From Calothrix sp. NIES-2098 (GTDB lineage: Bacteria; Cyanobacteriota; Cyanobacteriia; Cyanobacteriales; Nostocaceae), in contig AP018172.1 in the NCBI GenBank assembly GCA_002368175.1, positions 3,346,001-3,410,000 on the forward strand: DNA of 64,000 bases, in the 5' to 3' direction. Of the stretch, positions 7,605-17,024 are shown in pieces. How positions within the stretch are numbered: the first letter of the stretch is position 1; each line of letters begins with the position of its first letter. The translations under genes were made by a program, and so were the position numbers. The notes under the pieces are model-generated. The model was not told where the DNA came from. It searched no databases and worked only from the letters and a program-made list of their open reading frames with translations.

Positions 7605-8870
7605 ATGACCGTTGAAGTTTTGGACGATCGCCCCGAACCAATCAATAGCGCTAAACGCGCTTATCAAGCTTCCTTAAAGCTGGGGATCGCAAAGGGAGTA
7701 GACCGCAGTCGTGCTGTATTAGCGATGGCACGAGCAATAGAACACTCATTTGATGACATTCTAGAGGCTAACACTTTAGATCTAGAAGCCAGTCGAGAAA
7801 TGGCAGTGCCAGAGTTAATTTTAGATTGGCTGAAATTAACTCCCAGCAGGCTAGAAACGACAGTGGAAACCCTACAACGTTTGGGGGAATTATCAGATCC
7901 GCTGCGACGGGTGAGAAACGCTGAGTATCAACAAGATGATTCTCAAAGTTACTCCCAGCTAATGCCCTTAGGAGTCATTGCCTTTATTTATGAAGCCTTT
8001 CCCGATTTAGGGGCGATCGCCGCGGGTTTATGTATCAAAACTGGTAATAGTATCATTCTTAAAGGCAGTACAGAGGCGAGTCATTCTAACGAGGCGATCG
8101 CGAATGTACTACAAAATGCTATTACTGAAGTTGGTCTACCACCAGGCTGTTTAGAACTGATTACCACAGAACATGGTGCATCGATTCGCGATTTAGTCAT
8201 CCAAGACCAGTACGTAAATTTAGTCATTCCCTACGGACGTTCCACCTTAGTACAGCAAGTAATGCGGCAAGCAACTTGCCCAGTATTAAAATCAGCGATG
8301 GGCAACTGTTACCTTTATTGGTCGCTCAATAGCAGCTTGGAAATGGTACGGTGGATGATTATCGATAGCCATGAAAGCGAACCAGACCCAGTCAACGCCA
8401 TCGAAAAAGTATTAATCCACCGCCAAGCCTTACCATCATCCTTGGCAGTGCTGTGGAATAGTTTAAAGGACAAAGGCTTTGAGATTAAAGGCGATGCAGA
8501 ATTAGTAGAAGCCTTTCCCCAATTACAACTGGCTAAAGATGGAGAATGGGGAAGTGCCTATTTAACTAAGACAGTAGCTTTTAAACTAGTTGATAGCTTA
8601 GAAGCTGCGATCGCTTGGATTAATCAATATAGTAGCGGTCATGCTGACTGCATTGTCACCGAATCCTATCAAGAAAGTCGCCAGTTTGCCTTGGGGGTAA
8701 ATAGCGCTTCTACCTACATCAATGCATCCCCGCGTTTTTCTCGCAACCCCTCACGCGGAGACTCGATATTCTTAGGAATGTCTAATCAAAAAGGTCATCG
8801 TCGGGGATTTATTAGCCTAGAAACTCTGACGACTGTTAAGCATATCGTCCAAGGAAATGGGCGATTTTAG
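7605..8870 (+). CDS. ProA-like protein (gamma-glutamyl phosphate reductase paralogue) lacking the catalytic Cys
   Basis: Clearly homologous over 421 residues to glutamate-5-semialdehyde dehydrogenase, the second step of proline synthesis. PLGVIAFIYEAFPD (about 124) and KTGNSIILKGSTEASHSN (about 146) match the family. However, where ProA has its catalytic CNA(A/T)E motif, this protein reads DPVNAIEK: the nucleophilic Cys is Val. The usual GFGAEIG-type segment near the C-terminus is also replaced, here by RNPSRGDSIFLG. It therefore probably does not catalyse the standard reductase reaction. Cyanobacteria often carry two proA-type genes, and this is likely the divergent one. Automatic annotation will probably call it proA. 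Confidence 0.85.
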   Translation: MTVEVLDDRPEPINSAKRAYQASLKLGIAKGVDRSRAVLAMARAIEHSFDDILEANTLDLEASREMAVPELILDWLKLTPSRLETTVETLQRLGELSDPLRRVRNAEYQQDDSQSYSQLMPLGVIAFIYEAFPDLGAIAAGLCIKTGNSIILKGSTEASHSNEAIANVLQNAITEVGLPPGCLELITTEHGASIRDLVIQDQYVNLVIPYGRSTLVQQVMRQATCPVLKSAMGNCYLYWSLNSSLEMVRWMIIDSHESEPDPVNAIEKVLIHRQALPSSLAVLWNSLKDKGFEIKGDAELVEAFPQLQLAKDGEWGSAYLTKTVAFKLVDSLEAAIAWINQYSSGHADCIVTESYQESRQFALGVNSASTYINASPRFSRNPSRGDSIFLGMSNQKGHRRGFISLETLTTVKHIVQGNGRF

Positions 8871-8917
8871 GAGTAGGGGCGTGGTTTACCCACCCTTAAC
8901 GGCATTAATCAAGCATA

Positions 8918-8948
8918 AAAAAAGGGAGACAGTCTTACCATGTCCCCC
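8918..8948 (-). terminator. Rho-independent terminator of desD
   Basis: Read on the minus strand, GGGGGACA, a 9-nt loop and TGTCTCCC form a stem with one mismatch, followed by seven T. It lies about 40 bases after the desD stop, in the convergent spacer with the ProA-like gene. Confidence 0.8.
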
Positions 8949-8984
8949 ATTAAGGCATAAAGATATCTAGAATTTTACATTCTG

Positions 8985-10106
8985 TTAGTTTTTCACTAAA
9001 ACTACATCCTGATACTCTTCATGCCGCTTATTTCCTAGATATTTCAGCCAGCTAAAATTAGAAACAAGTGCTTCTCTAAAAGTTGGACAAACATTATACT
9101 TTACCCCGTACTCCTCACACAACTCTGCCAATATCGGAGCGATTTTTGGATAATGAATGTGGCAGATATGGGGAAATAAATGGTGAATAACTTGATAGTT
9201 AAGTCCACCTAAATACCAATTTAAGAACTGATTTTTAGGAGCAAAATCAACAGTTGTTCTGACTTGAAAAATTGCCCATTCATCATCAATTTGTTCTGGT
9301 TCTCCATGTGGTTGGATAAACTCTGCTGTTTCCATAACATGAGCCAGCATGAAAACTATGCAAATCAGCACTCCATAAGTCATGTAAGTTATCAGAAATC
9401 CGACAATAACTTGAATAGGTGTGTATCCTAGAGCAAGTGGTATTCCGATGAACAGTCCCAACCAGATCAGTTTACCTCCAAAAAGGATCGTCATATCTAG
9501 AGGTTTGGGTGTAGGGATTGAATGCGAATGATACTTGCGTTTGAAAAGAATCAGATAGATGTCAGCAATCGACCAGTAAATTGGGATGACGGTATAGATA
9601 AATAAAATAAAAATGTGTTGAAATGAGTGATACCATTTATGTTCCATATAAGGAGACATCCGCACTAAGCCATCACCATGTATTTCCACATCATGGCCTA
9701 ATATATTTGTAAAAGTATGATGCAAAAAATTATGGCGATATCTCCACAAATAACTAGATACCCCAATTAAGTCATAGGTCACGCCCAAGACATTATTGAC
9801 CCATTTCTTACTAGAATAACCCCCATGATTAGCGTCATGTCCTACACTAAAACCAACAGCAGCAATACCAAAACCTAGAACAAAACAGCCAATCACTTTT
9901 AGCCATATTTGCGGTGGCCCGAAGAGAGTAAATGTCCAAGCAGAAATTACCCAAGTTGCAATAATCAGTGTTTTTAAGTACATTGCTGGGTTATCTCTAG
10001 TAGCAATATTTTCGGACTTAAAATAAGCATCAACTCGTTTATTTAGTTCTTTCCTAAAACCGAAATTTTTAGTAAAAGTTACTCTCGTTAGCTGTGGTTG
10101 TGTCAT
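8985..10106 (-). CDS. desD: Acyl-lipid delta-6 desaturase
   Basis: Membrane di-iron desaturase that inserts the delta-6 double bond into C18 fatty acids of glycerolipids, giving gamma-linolenic or stearidonic acid. The three histidine boxes are HDANH (about 108), HNFLHH (about 145) and QVIHHLFPH (about 311). Gln in place of the first His of box three marks front-end (delta-6) enzymes. Long stretches such as NPAMYLKTLII and ILGHDVEIHGDG resemble what I recall of Synechocystis DesD. There is no cytochrome b5 domain, as expected in cyanobacteria. It is downstream of desA on the same strand but separated by an 800-nt structured spacer, so it may be transcribed separately. Confidence 0.93.
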   Translation of the reverse strand: MTQPQLTRVTFTKNFGFRKELNKRVDAYFKSENIATRDNPAMYLKTLIIATWVISAWTFTLFGPPQIWLKVIGCFVLGFGIAAVGFSVGHDANHGGYSSKKWVNNVLGVTYDLIGVSSYLWRYRHNFLHHTFTNILGHDVEIHGDGLVRMSPYMEHKWYHSFQHIFILFIYTVIPIYWSIADIYLILFKRKYHSHSIPTPKPLDMTILFGGKLIWLGLFIGIPLALGYTPIQVIVGFLITYMTYGVLICIVFMLAHVMETAEFIQPHGEPEQIDDEWAIFQVRTTVDFAPKNQFLNWYLGGLNYQVIHHLFPHICHIHYPKIAPILAELCEEYGVKYNVCPTFREALVSNFSWLKYLGNKRHEEYQDVVLVKN

Positions 10107-10907
10107 AGAAATTCCTCACCTAAATAAATTGTGAATTGATTGACAGAAAATGCGTAGCCTGAGGCTGTGTTGCCAAAATTAACAACCTGTAATCCAGCTT
10201 GAGAGTCGCGCTTAGAAAGAGAGAATAGTAAAAATAATTTTTACTGTTTATTCTTAGTACTCATTCATAAGAGACTTGCATAGTTGCCAACAAGCAGGCT
10301 AGCATTAGTTAGCCAAAATGTAAAAAAAGCTAAGGAAGATTTTACTGAAGGTAAACGTAAAATCTCTTAAGCTACGCTTATGGGTGAATTCATAAAATGT
10401 AGTTTTTTTATGAATTTTGGTGAAAATTTACTGTTGAATGTATGGTAAATCTTTACCTGAGTATCTGGCAAAAATTGTGATTTACATTAGCCAGAAAAAC
10501 CTAGAAGCGTAATAATTAGCGAATGCATAGATCGTTCAAATAATTAGGATGCCACAAAAAAGTGACTTTCCTAAATCAGGCTGAAGATATTCAGATACGA
10601 TCGCCCTTTTTATATTCTGAAGAGTAAAAGGTAGCGCTGTAAAAGCTTGAGATGATGTTTGAAAAAAGGGATAGTTGAGATTGATAATTGTGGATGGCAC
10701 TGGATTCAGTCTTTATGTATAAATCGGACTTTGGTTGAGGTAAGGAAATATTACCTCTGCATTGCATAGCTTGAGATATCTGCCGCTTCTCACTAACCCG
10801 TAAAAGAATATAAACTGGCAATTTACTGACTAATTTTTATAGAGTTAAATTGCCAGATATTGAGCTAACTAGCAGGCTTAAAAAACAAGAATTAATGACT
10901 CTTCTTG
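10107..10907. other. Structured spacer between desA and desD
   Basis: There is no supportable gene. Two inverted repeats are seen: GATTTTAC (10338-10345) with GTAAAATC (10357-10364), and a perfect 11-bp AATTCATAAAA (10387-10397) with TTTTATGAATT (10406-10416) around an 8-nt loop. Both lie 230-310 bases upstream of the desD start and could belong to its promoter or leader. A HIP1-like CGATCGC occurs near 10600. Confidence 0.55.
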
Positions 10908-11960
10908 TTATTTTCCTGCATAATAGTCGTCAAAAGTTTTGTAGCCAACATCAGTTACATACAGTTGACATTGGTCTGTAATTTGTTTCATTAACGCCCA
11001 AGAAAACTTACTTTCATCATGCAGATAATCTCCCCAGTTGTCTTTGATGCTGCTGTAAGCTAGCCGCAGATTATAAGAAGGAATCGCAGTCGAAAGATGA
11101 TGAGGTACGTGAACGTTGATATCGTGGCAAAGGAATTCTACCCAGCGTGGATAATCACAATGAATAGTTCCCGATAGTTGCGCTAAAGCCTCGTTCCACT
11201 TGTTAGCTGCTACGAAAGGTACATCGGAAGCGGTATGGTGAACAATCGTAAAAGTACTCATCCAAAAATGGTAGACCAACCAGGGTAAAAGCCAAAATTT
11301 GACAAATCCCCAGATACCAGTTGTGGCGATAAGCAAAGGGAAGGCAACAGCTGCAAACAGAACTACTACAGCCACAGAAAGCTTAACACTCGATTGGTCT
11401 TTAGTTTTGAAATTACGCCAATCAAAATGTACAACTGCCCAATGTCCAATAGAACCTACCCACCAGAGGCGGTTACGCATGAAGCCTTCAAACACAGATT
11501 GCCGGAACGGGCCCCAACTTTCAAATACTTCTGTCCGGATGGGATGCCAAGCGTTGTCCTCATCGAGCTTGTTTGTATGCTTATGGTGATAATTATGCTT
11601 AATACGCCAACTGTGAAATGGGTAAATTAAAGGCATCATTAATAAATGCCCAACTAAATCGTTTACCCAACGACGGTTAGCAAACGAACGATGACCACAA
11701 TCATGAGCGAGAACAAAAAAACCTGTTAAAGCAGTGCCTGTAAAAATCCAAGCAAAAGGTAAGAGGAACCAAGGAGAAATGGCAATGCTGAAGTAGCCCA
11801 AAGCTACCATTACAACAGCAATCAGCACATTTGTCCAAGCTTTACGCCTATCTTTCTTAAAGCACTCCTTTGGCAAGCTTTTAATGATATGTTTCAGCTT
11901 CAGGTCGGAATTACCAGGATTATAAGCTTGTTTCTGATCTTTGATTATTGATGTAGTCAT
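10908..11960 (-). CDS. desA: Acyl-lipid delta-12 desaturase
   Basis: Converts oleate to linoleate on membrane glycerolipids in thylakoid and plasma membranes, using ferredoxin as electron donor. Histidine boxes are HDCGHRSF (about 87), HNYHHKHTN (about 123) and HVPHHLS (about 287). Two pairs of hydrophobic segments occur at about 45-85 and 193-237. The 350-residue length and NRRWVNDLVGH match DesA; the omega-3 enzyme DesB is similar, but its box contexts differ. It is cold-inducible in relatives, and no cold-box sequence can be proven here. Lies 237 bases downstream of desC. Confidence 0.9.
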   Translation of the reverse strand: MTTSIIKDQKQAYNPGNSDLKLKHIIKSLPKECFKKDRRKAWTNVLIAVVMVALGYFSIAISPWFLLPFAWIFTGTALTGFFVLAHDCGHRSFANRRWVNDLVGHLLMMPLIYPFHSWRIKHNYHHKHTNKLDEDNAWHPIRTEVFESWGPFRQSVFEGFMRNRLWWVGSIGHWAVVHFDWRNFKTKDQSSVKLSVAVVVLFAAVAFPLLIATTGIWGFVKFWLLPWLVYHFWMSTFTIVHHTASDVPFVAANKWNEALAQLSGTIHCDYPRWVEFLCHDINVHVPHHLSTAIPSYNLRLAYSSIKDNWGDYLHDESKFSWALMKQITDQCQLYVTDVGYKTFDDYYAGK

Positions 11961-12197
11961 GAAAACCTAAAAAACAACACAATTCATCACCGACGCAGCA
12001 CAACGTGGTTTGCCGCAAAGTTTCTTAACATTAGCGTCTCGGATTATAGCAACCTAATCCACTCTTTTTTTGGAGTTAATTCTTTTTTTGGATTTTAAGG
12101 AATGGAGATGATAGTTGCTAAAAAAACTTCCTAGCCAATTAAATGTCTAAAGTCAAGCATCCATTGTCAAGATGTGACTGACCATTTAAAGACTTGC

Positions 12198-13016
12198 TTA
12201 TGATTTTTTATCTGCCAGCTTCACATTTGTAGCGAGACCAAGGGCTTGCAGCAATTGAATAGTCATCCAAGTCATGTCAATTTCCCACCATTCCAAGCCG
12301 TGACGAGCTGAGTATTGATAAGCGTGGTGGTTATTGTGCCAGCCTTCACCAAATACTAGTAAGGCTACCCACCAGCAGTTTGTAGAGCGATCGCCAGATT
12401 CATGACTACGATAACCGAATTTATGGGTGGCGCTATTGACTAACCAAGTACAGTGGTAAACCCAAACAATGCGGACAAAAATCCCCCAAACAACCATCGG
12501 CCAACCGCCTAAAGCCAGTAGCAATAAACCCAGAGCCACTTGGACGAGAATAAAATATTTTTGCAAAAACTGATAAACTGGGTCATCGGCAATGTCTTTA
12601 GTGAAGCGAGGAACTTCTGCGTGAGCAGGTGCGTGATAAATCAGCCAACCCATGTGACTCCACCAAAAACCCTTATTAGAATCATGGGGATCTTGTTCGG
12701 TATCCGAGTGCAAATGATGGATACGGTGCGTACCTACCCACTCAATTGGCCCGCCTTGACAGGCGAGAGTTCCAAATAACACTAATACATATTCCAACCA
12801 CTTGGGAGTTTGAAAACTGCGATGGGTAACAAGACGGTGAAATCCCAAAGTAATTCCTAAACCACCAGTGATCCAGTAGAGCAATAAACCGACACCAACT
12901 GCACTCCAGCTAAAGTTACTAGGAACCAAGGCAAACAAAGCTCCGATGTGCAATGCAGCGAAAAATAGGGTGTTAACCCAGTTAATTTGAAGTTTGGTTG
13001 AGGTAGCAATTGTCAT
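12198..13016 (-). CDS. desC: Acyl-lipid delta-9 desaturase
   Basis: Introduces the first double bond into stearate esterified to glycerolipids, the substrate for DesA and DesD. The motifs are HRLVTHRSF (about 60), THRIHHLHSD (about 97) and HNNHHAYQYSARHG (about 229), the classic stearoyl-type histidine clusters. There are four hydrophobic segments and a usual length of 272 residues. It is divergent from the PLP-enzyme gene with an 84-nt shared upstream region. The order desC-desA is conserved in Nostoc relatives. Confidence 0.93.
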   Translation of the reverse strand: MTIATSTKLQINWVNTLFFAALHIGALFALVPSNFSWSAVGVGLLLYWITGGLGITLGFHRLVTHRSFQTPKWLEYVLVLFGTLACQGGPIEWVGTHRIHHLHSDTEQDPHDSNKGFWWSHMGWLIYHAPAHAEVPRFTKDIADDPVYQFLQKYFILVQVALGLLLLALGGWPMVVWGIFVRIVWVYHCTWLVNSATHKFGYRSHESGDRSTNCWWVALLVFGEGWHNNHHAYQYSARHGLEWWEIDMTWMTIQLLQALGLATNVKLADKKS

Positions 13017-13100
13017 GGGAAACCTGAATAGGAATGGTCAAGCCTAGTCTGCGCGATTTAAAAATCCGCATTTTAAATTTTTTTTGTGAACGAGGAACCA
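13017..13100. promoter_or_regulatory. Divergent promoter region desC / methionine gamma-lyase family gene
   Basis: An 84-nt AT-rich spacer between two divergently transcribed genes must carry both promoters. GAGGA at 13092-13096 is a plausible ribosome-binding site for the ATG at 13101 and argues against the upstream in-frame GTG at 13086. Confidence 0.5.
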
Positions 13101-14330
13101 ATGAACAGCTTGGAACAGCTGCGGCAAGCAGAACAGGCACTGTTAGAGATTTTTTCTGGAATTGACGCTCAGGTCAAGCAAAATCTTCAAAAAGTGCTGA
13201 ATGCCTTTCGCGATCGACGTGTAGGCGCACACCACTTTGCAGGTGTAAGTGGCTACGGTCACGACGATTTAGGACGAGAAACTTTAGATAAAGTATTTGC
13301 CCAGGTAATGGGTGCCGAAGCGGCGGCGGTGCGGGTACAGTTTGTTTCCGGGACTCACGCGATCGCTTGTGCGTTATTTGGGGTGCTGCGTCCTGGAGAT
13401 GAAATCTTAGCAGTGGTCGGTTCTCCCTACGATACGCTCGAAGAAGTGATTGGTTTACGGGGTCAGGGCCAAGGCTCCCTTATTGAGTTTGGCATAAATT
13501 ACCGCCAATTAGACTTAACCTCGGAAGGAACTATAGATTGGCAAGCCTTAAGTACTAGTGTGGCAGATAACACCCGTTTAGTCTTAATTCAACGTTCCTG
13601 TGGCTATTCTTGGCGTCCTAGTCTATCCATTGCTGACATCGAAAAAATTGTCCACTTAGTCAAACAGCAAAATCCCAACACAGTTTGCTTTGTAGACAAC
13701 TGCTATGGCGAATTTATCGAAACAAAAGAACCCACAGATGTGGGTGCTGATTTAATGGCAGGTTCATTGATTAAAAATCCTGGTGGCACGATTGTCACTG
13801 CTGGCGGGTATGTCGCCGGTCGTGCTGACTTAGTGGAAGCAGCTGCCTGTCGCCTCACTGCCCCTGGTATTGGTAGTTATGGTGGTGCTACTTTTGACCA
13901 AAATCGCCTGCTATTCCAAGGCTTATTTCTCGCCCCACAAATGGTAGGAGAGGCGATGAAAGGCACTCACCTAACCGGTTATGTGTTTGACAAGCTTGGT
14001 TATCCAGTAAATCCAGCCCCATTTGCTCCCCGGCGAGATGTGATTCAGGCAATTAAACTCAGTTCTGCCCAAAAGCTGATTGCCTTCTGTAAAGCCGTAC
14101 AACAAAATTCTCCCATTGGTTCCTACCTCGACCCCATCCCCGATGAAATGCCGGGGTATGAGAGCCAGGTAGTCATGGCTGGGGGGACATTTATTGAGGG
14201 CAGTACCTTGGAATTCTCAGCAGATGGGCCTTTGCGCGAGCCGTATGTGGTTTATTGCCAAGGAGGGACGCATTGGACGCATATTGCGATCGCTTTAGAA
14301 GCGGCAATAGAAGCAGTAGGAGAGGCTTAA
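13101..14330 (+). CDS. Methionine gamma-lyase family PLP enzyme (formerly aluminium-resistance protein)
   Basis: A PLP-dependent fold-type I protein of the Met_gamma_lyase family (PF06838), about 409 residues from the ATG at 13101. Visible features are HHFAGVSGYGHDDLGR near residue 44, VQFVSGTHAIACALFG near 78, VDNCYGEF near 201 and AGSLIKNPGGTI near 219, which contains the PLP-binding Lys. The biochemical role is poorly established: the family was first called aluminium-resistance protein and later annotated as a putative Cys-Met lyase. It is divergent from desC, with no obvious functional link. Confidence 0.85.
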   Translation: MNSLEQLRQAEQALLEIFSGIDAQVKQNLQKVLNAFRDRRVGAHHFAGVSGYGHDDLGRETLDKVFAQVMGAEAAAVRVQFVSGTHAIACALFGVLRPGDEILAVVGSPYDTLEEVIGLRGQGQGSLIEFGINYRQLDLTSEGTIDWQALSTSVADNTRLVLIQRSCGYSWRPSLSIADIEKIVHLVKQQNPNTVCFVDNCYGEFIETKEPTDVGADLMAGSLIKNPGGTIVTAGGYVAGRADLVEAAACRLTAPGIGSYGGATFDQNRLLFQGLFLAPQMVGEAMKGTHLTGYVFDKLGYPVNPAPFAPRRDVIQAIKLSSAQKLIAFCKAVQQNSPIGSYLDPIPDEMPGYESQVVMAGGTFIEGSTLEFSADGPLREPYVVYCQGGTHWTHIAIALEAAIEAVGEA

Positions 14331-14628
14331 GAAGATTTTGTAGTATACATAACACTTGTTCTATTTTATACTTTTAGAATTTAAATCTAAGTAATTTCCC
14401 TTCTTAGATCTCAACAAAATTTTCAATAATAACCGTGTTGGTTCTGAAGCCAAGAGCGATCTTTGTGTGGAATTTTAGAGGTATACAAACTAATACCAGT
14501 TGAATTAATGGTGGTGAAATATAAACTGTGCTTAAAGGTTGGAAAAACCCTTAATTTACAGATTCATTTGTCCCATTATTTTTTAAAATTGGTATAACTA
14601 TTTGCCGATACAAGGCATTAAGAAAAAA
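14331..14628. other. Gene-free spacer
   Basis: About 300 AT-rich bases with no supportable gene and no strong hairpin. A TTG at 14602 opens the frame of the next gene early but has no ribosome-binding site. Confidence 0.4.
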
Positions 14629-14997
14629 ATGGCAAATGACCCTCATCAAAATCAAACAGAAGATTCGCCTTGGAATCCTTTTATTCCAACTCAAAGAGAC
14701 ATAAAAAGAAGCGAGGAATTAGCAGAAAAAAACCCTGTAGTTGCTGGTGTATTGACATTTTTTTTTGCACCTGCTGCCATGATTTATCTTAACAGAGGAG
14801 TAAATAATCTCAAGATTATTGGATATGTATTTGCCATTTGTTTTATGCTAGGTCTAGTTTCATACAATAAAAATGATAAAGAACTCGAAGCAATGGGTAA
14901 CGTAGTTGGTTTGTGCGGTCAAATCGCTTTAATTACTGAGAACATCAAAGCGGTTACTCTAGCCCGTAAGCGTTTAGGTTATAAGCAATCTCAATAA
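14629..14997 (+). CDS. Hypothetical membrane protein
   Basis: Unrecognised product of 122 residues (131 if the TTG at 14602 is used). A hydrophilic N-terminus with DSPWNPFIPTQRD precedes one or two transmembrane segments at about 38-80 (VVAGVLTFFFAPAAMIYL and IGYVFAICFMLGLV), then a charged stretch and a weak third segment near 95. It stands alone between a PLP enzyme and bciB. No signal peptide. The ATG is chosen because the upstream TTG has no support. Function unknown. Confidence 0.6.
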   Translation: MANDPHQNQTEDSPWNPFIPTQRDIKRSEELAEKNPVVAGVLTFFFAPAAMIYLNRGVNNLKIIGYVFAICFMLGLVSYNKNDKELEAMGNVVGLCGQIALITENIKAVTLARKRLGYKQSQ

Positions 14998-15075
14998 TAA
15001 CAAACTAGGAAATAATGCCATTAACAGGTAATTACAAACAAGTTTTCACCGATTAAGTTGATAAGTTTGACACTA

Positions 15076-15102
15076 GAAAAAAAGCCTGCGTTTGCAGGCT
15101 TA
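15076..15102 (-). terminator. Rho-independent terminator of bciB
   Basis: On the minus strand, AAGCCTGC-AAAC-GCAGGCTT (arms 15094-15101 and 15082-15089) is followed by seven T. It is a textbook terminator 28 bases past the bciB stop. Confidence 0.9.
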
Positions 15103-15129
15103 AATAAGATTTCACGCAAACATGAAACA

Positions 15130-16323
15130 CTACTCTGGTAACTTATACTGCCCAACGATCCGCTTGGCATACTCCGGCACATGCGCCTCCAACTTCTCTG
15201 GATGATTCCGCTTCACATAGAGGTAATTCCTTGTAAAGTGTGAATCAATCGAAAACCGCGCATATTCCAAACCTTTCGGGCCAATTTTCTCAATTACTAC
15301 ACCCATCAACTTTGCAGCCCACATTGGTAAGGTAACGGCTTTATCGTAAGCAGGAATACTTTGTTGTACAGCTTCTTTACGATTTCCTTGGGACATAACA
15401 GGTTGGGTGTCTAACTGATCTTTCACCAAGTCCAGCATTTCTTTGCCTGTATCATTTCTGACTACAATCCATTGCCAGCCGAAGGGTGCGCCCATGTAGC
15501 CTACAACTAAATCGGCTAGGGAGTTGACGTAATCAAAGCAACTCATGCAGGAAGGAGCAAAGACATCTTTGAGTTTATTTGTCTTCAAGCCAAAGAATGG
15601 CACAGTCTCTAATGAGCCATCTTCATGTTTGAAGTGAACTCGGAAGTCTTGCATGAATTCGTAATGCACGACTGTTTCAGGCGATCGGCTGGTGGTTTCT
15701 AAGAACTTTTGCAGTCCAGCACGGGTAACGTTATCTACGCAAGGCGTACCTAAGACATATAATTTTTCTAACCCAAGCTGCTTTTCTACGGCTCTTAATG
15801 CCTGAATTTGGCAACCGACTCCAATTACTAACAGCCGCTTCATCCCGGATTTTTCTATCTGCTCTAAAACAGAGAGATTGGGCGATAGTGTTGGTTTATT
15901 TACTCTGGCTGCCAGTATTTCCTCTGGAGTACGGGCAATAATAGGCATGGGTTGAAAGCGGTCTTCTTTGGTGTTTTGCACGCAGACAACACCTTCAACT
16001 ATGCCACGATTCAACATTTCAATCGCAATACTGCTGACAATACCCGTCCACTGTGCACCTTCGATGGGCTGCTGTTTCCGCGCCGCCATCATGTCTTGAT
16101 GAACACCAAAGTAGAGTTCATCGGGATGATCGAGATTGCGGGAGCGAGTGTGAGCTTGTTCTTCGAGTTCGCCTATCTGCTGATTAATGAAGGCGCAGGC
16201 TTCTTTGACGTAGTGAATGTAGTATGTATCGCACAGTCCGCACTCGCTACAAAGTTCTTTCGCAGGGCGGCGGCTAGTGGGTTTTAAGGCTCTGGCTTTT
16301 TTGTGAGGAGAAACCGAAGTCAT
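15130..16323 (-). CDS. bciB: 3,8-divinyl chlorophyllide reductase, ferredoxin-dependent (F420-hydrogenase beta-subunit family)
   Basis: Iron-sulfur flavoprotein that reduces the 8-vinyl group of divinyl chlorophyllide, a late step of chlorophyll a synthesis. The N-terminal CSECGLCDTYY (about 24) and internal PSCMSCFDYVN (about 258) supply Fe-S cluster cysteines. VIGVGCQIQALRA near 167 belongs to the F420-hydrogenase/dehydrogenase beta domain. The 397-residue length matches the Synechocystis homologue shown to be a divinyl reductase. The plant homologue HCAR has a different substrate, but cyanobacterial members act as BciB. It is monocistronic with a clear terminator. Confidence 0.88.
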   Translation of the reverse strand: MTSVSPHKKARALKPTSRRPAKELCSECGLCDTYYIHYVKEACAFINQQIGELEEQAHTRSRNLDHPDELYFGVHQDMMAARKQQPIEGAQWTGIVSSIAIEMLNRGIVEGVVCVQNTKEDRFQPMPIIARTPEEILAARVNKPTLSPNLSVLEQIEKSGMKRLLVIGVGCQIQALRAVEKQLGLEKLYVLGTPCVDNVTRAGLQKFLETTSRSPETVVHYEFMQDFRVHFKHEDGSLETVPFFGLKTNKLKDVFAPSCMSCFDYVNSLADLVVGYMGAPFGWQWIVVRNDTGKEMLDLVKDQLDTQPVMSQGNRKEAVQQSIPAYDKAVTLPMWAAKLMGVVIEKIGPKGLEYARFSIDSHFTRNYLYVKRNHPEKLEAHVPEYAKRIVGQYKLPE

Positions 16324-16794
16324 AATAAATTGTTTGTTTTATCCAGGCATAGCTTTTACTACAATACCGTCACACGCTATGAACTTTACGATAGAAATTG
16401 AATAAGAAGAAGATGGACGCTTTTTGACAGAAGTGATTCATATTCTTGGAGTTCTCGCTTATATGCAGAATAGGGAAGAAGCAGTTGCTAGAGTCTAAGC
16501 TTTAACCTTGCGTGTGTTGGCAGATAAGCTGGAACATAGGGAATTAACGCCACCACTAGTAAGCGTGTCTTTTGCAACTGTAGAGTAAATAGTCTATAGC
16601 AATCCTAAATTTTATCTATGATATTGATTTTTTAAACGAACCACGAATTCCACAAGGGTCGCAAAGAGAAAAAAACGAATATTTCACTAATTACTTTGGA
16701 TGATTATATATTCTTCGGTAATTACTATTGACGTTGTATAAACTGATTTTTACATTGAAGTGGGTTACTCAGTAATTTATCAACAATAAATAAT
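16324..16794. other. Gene-free spacer with interspersed repeat words
   Basis: About 470 bases with no supportable gene. The part at 16636-16680 (AACGAACCACGAATTCCAC and onwards) resembles a common interspersed cyanobacterial repeat. The rest is AT-rich and probably holds the promoters of bciB (minus) and the small secreted peptide gene (plus). Confidence 0.45.
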
Positions 16795-16998
16795 ATGCAA
16801 CGTATATTTCAAAGTACCAAAAAGCTCATGTATTTTTGCTTAATGATGCTACTTATGTTTACTAGTGCTGCCACAATTCTACCCAATTCTGCTTGGGCAG
16901 CAGTAACCGCAGAAAGTCAGTCCAGCTTGGTAGAAGTGGTTGTAGGATTTTTAGGTATTATTGTAGGATTTTTGTTGGGTATTTTTTCTCAACAATAA
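16795..16998 (+). CDS. Small secreted or membrane peptide, leader type A
   Basis: A 67-residue protein with a strong signal peptide: a basic n-region ending KKL, a hydrophobic core, and AWA before a predicted cut at about 35/36. The mature part would be only about 32 residues and mostly one hydrophobic, glycine-containing segment (VVVGFLGIIVGFLLGIF). Its first residues, MQRIFQSTKKL, closely match MQHIFQSAKRL in the next gene. Function is unknown; a small membrane-inserting peptide is possible. Confidence 0.65.
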   Translation: MQRIFQSTKKLMYFCLMMLLMFTSAATILPNSAWAAVTAESQSSLVEVVVGFLGIIVGFLLGIFSQQ

Positions 16999-17024
16999 GG
17001 CTAATCAAATATGGGTAATAATTT

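Noticed and set aside
10591..10821. Reverse-strand frame of 76 residues between desA and desD
   Set aside because: No family and no coding-like composition; it lies in the structured spacer.
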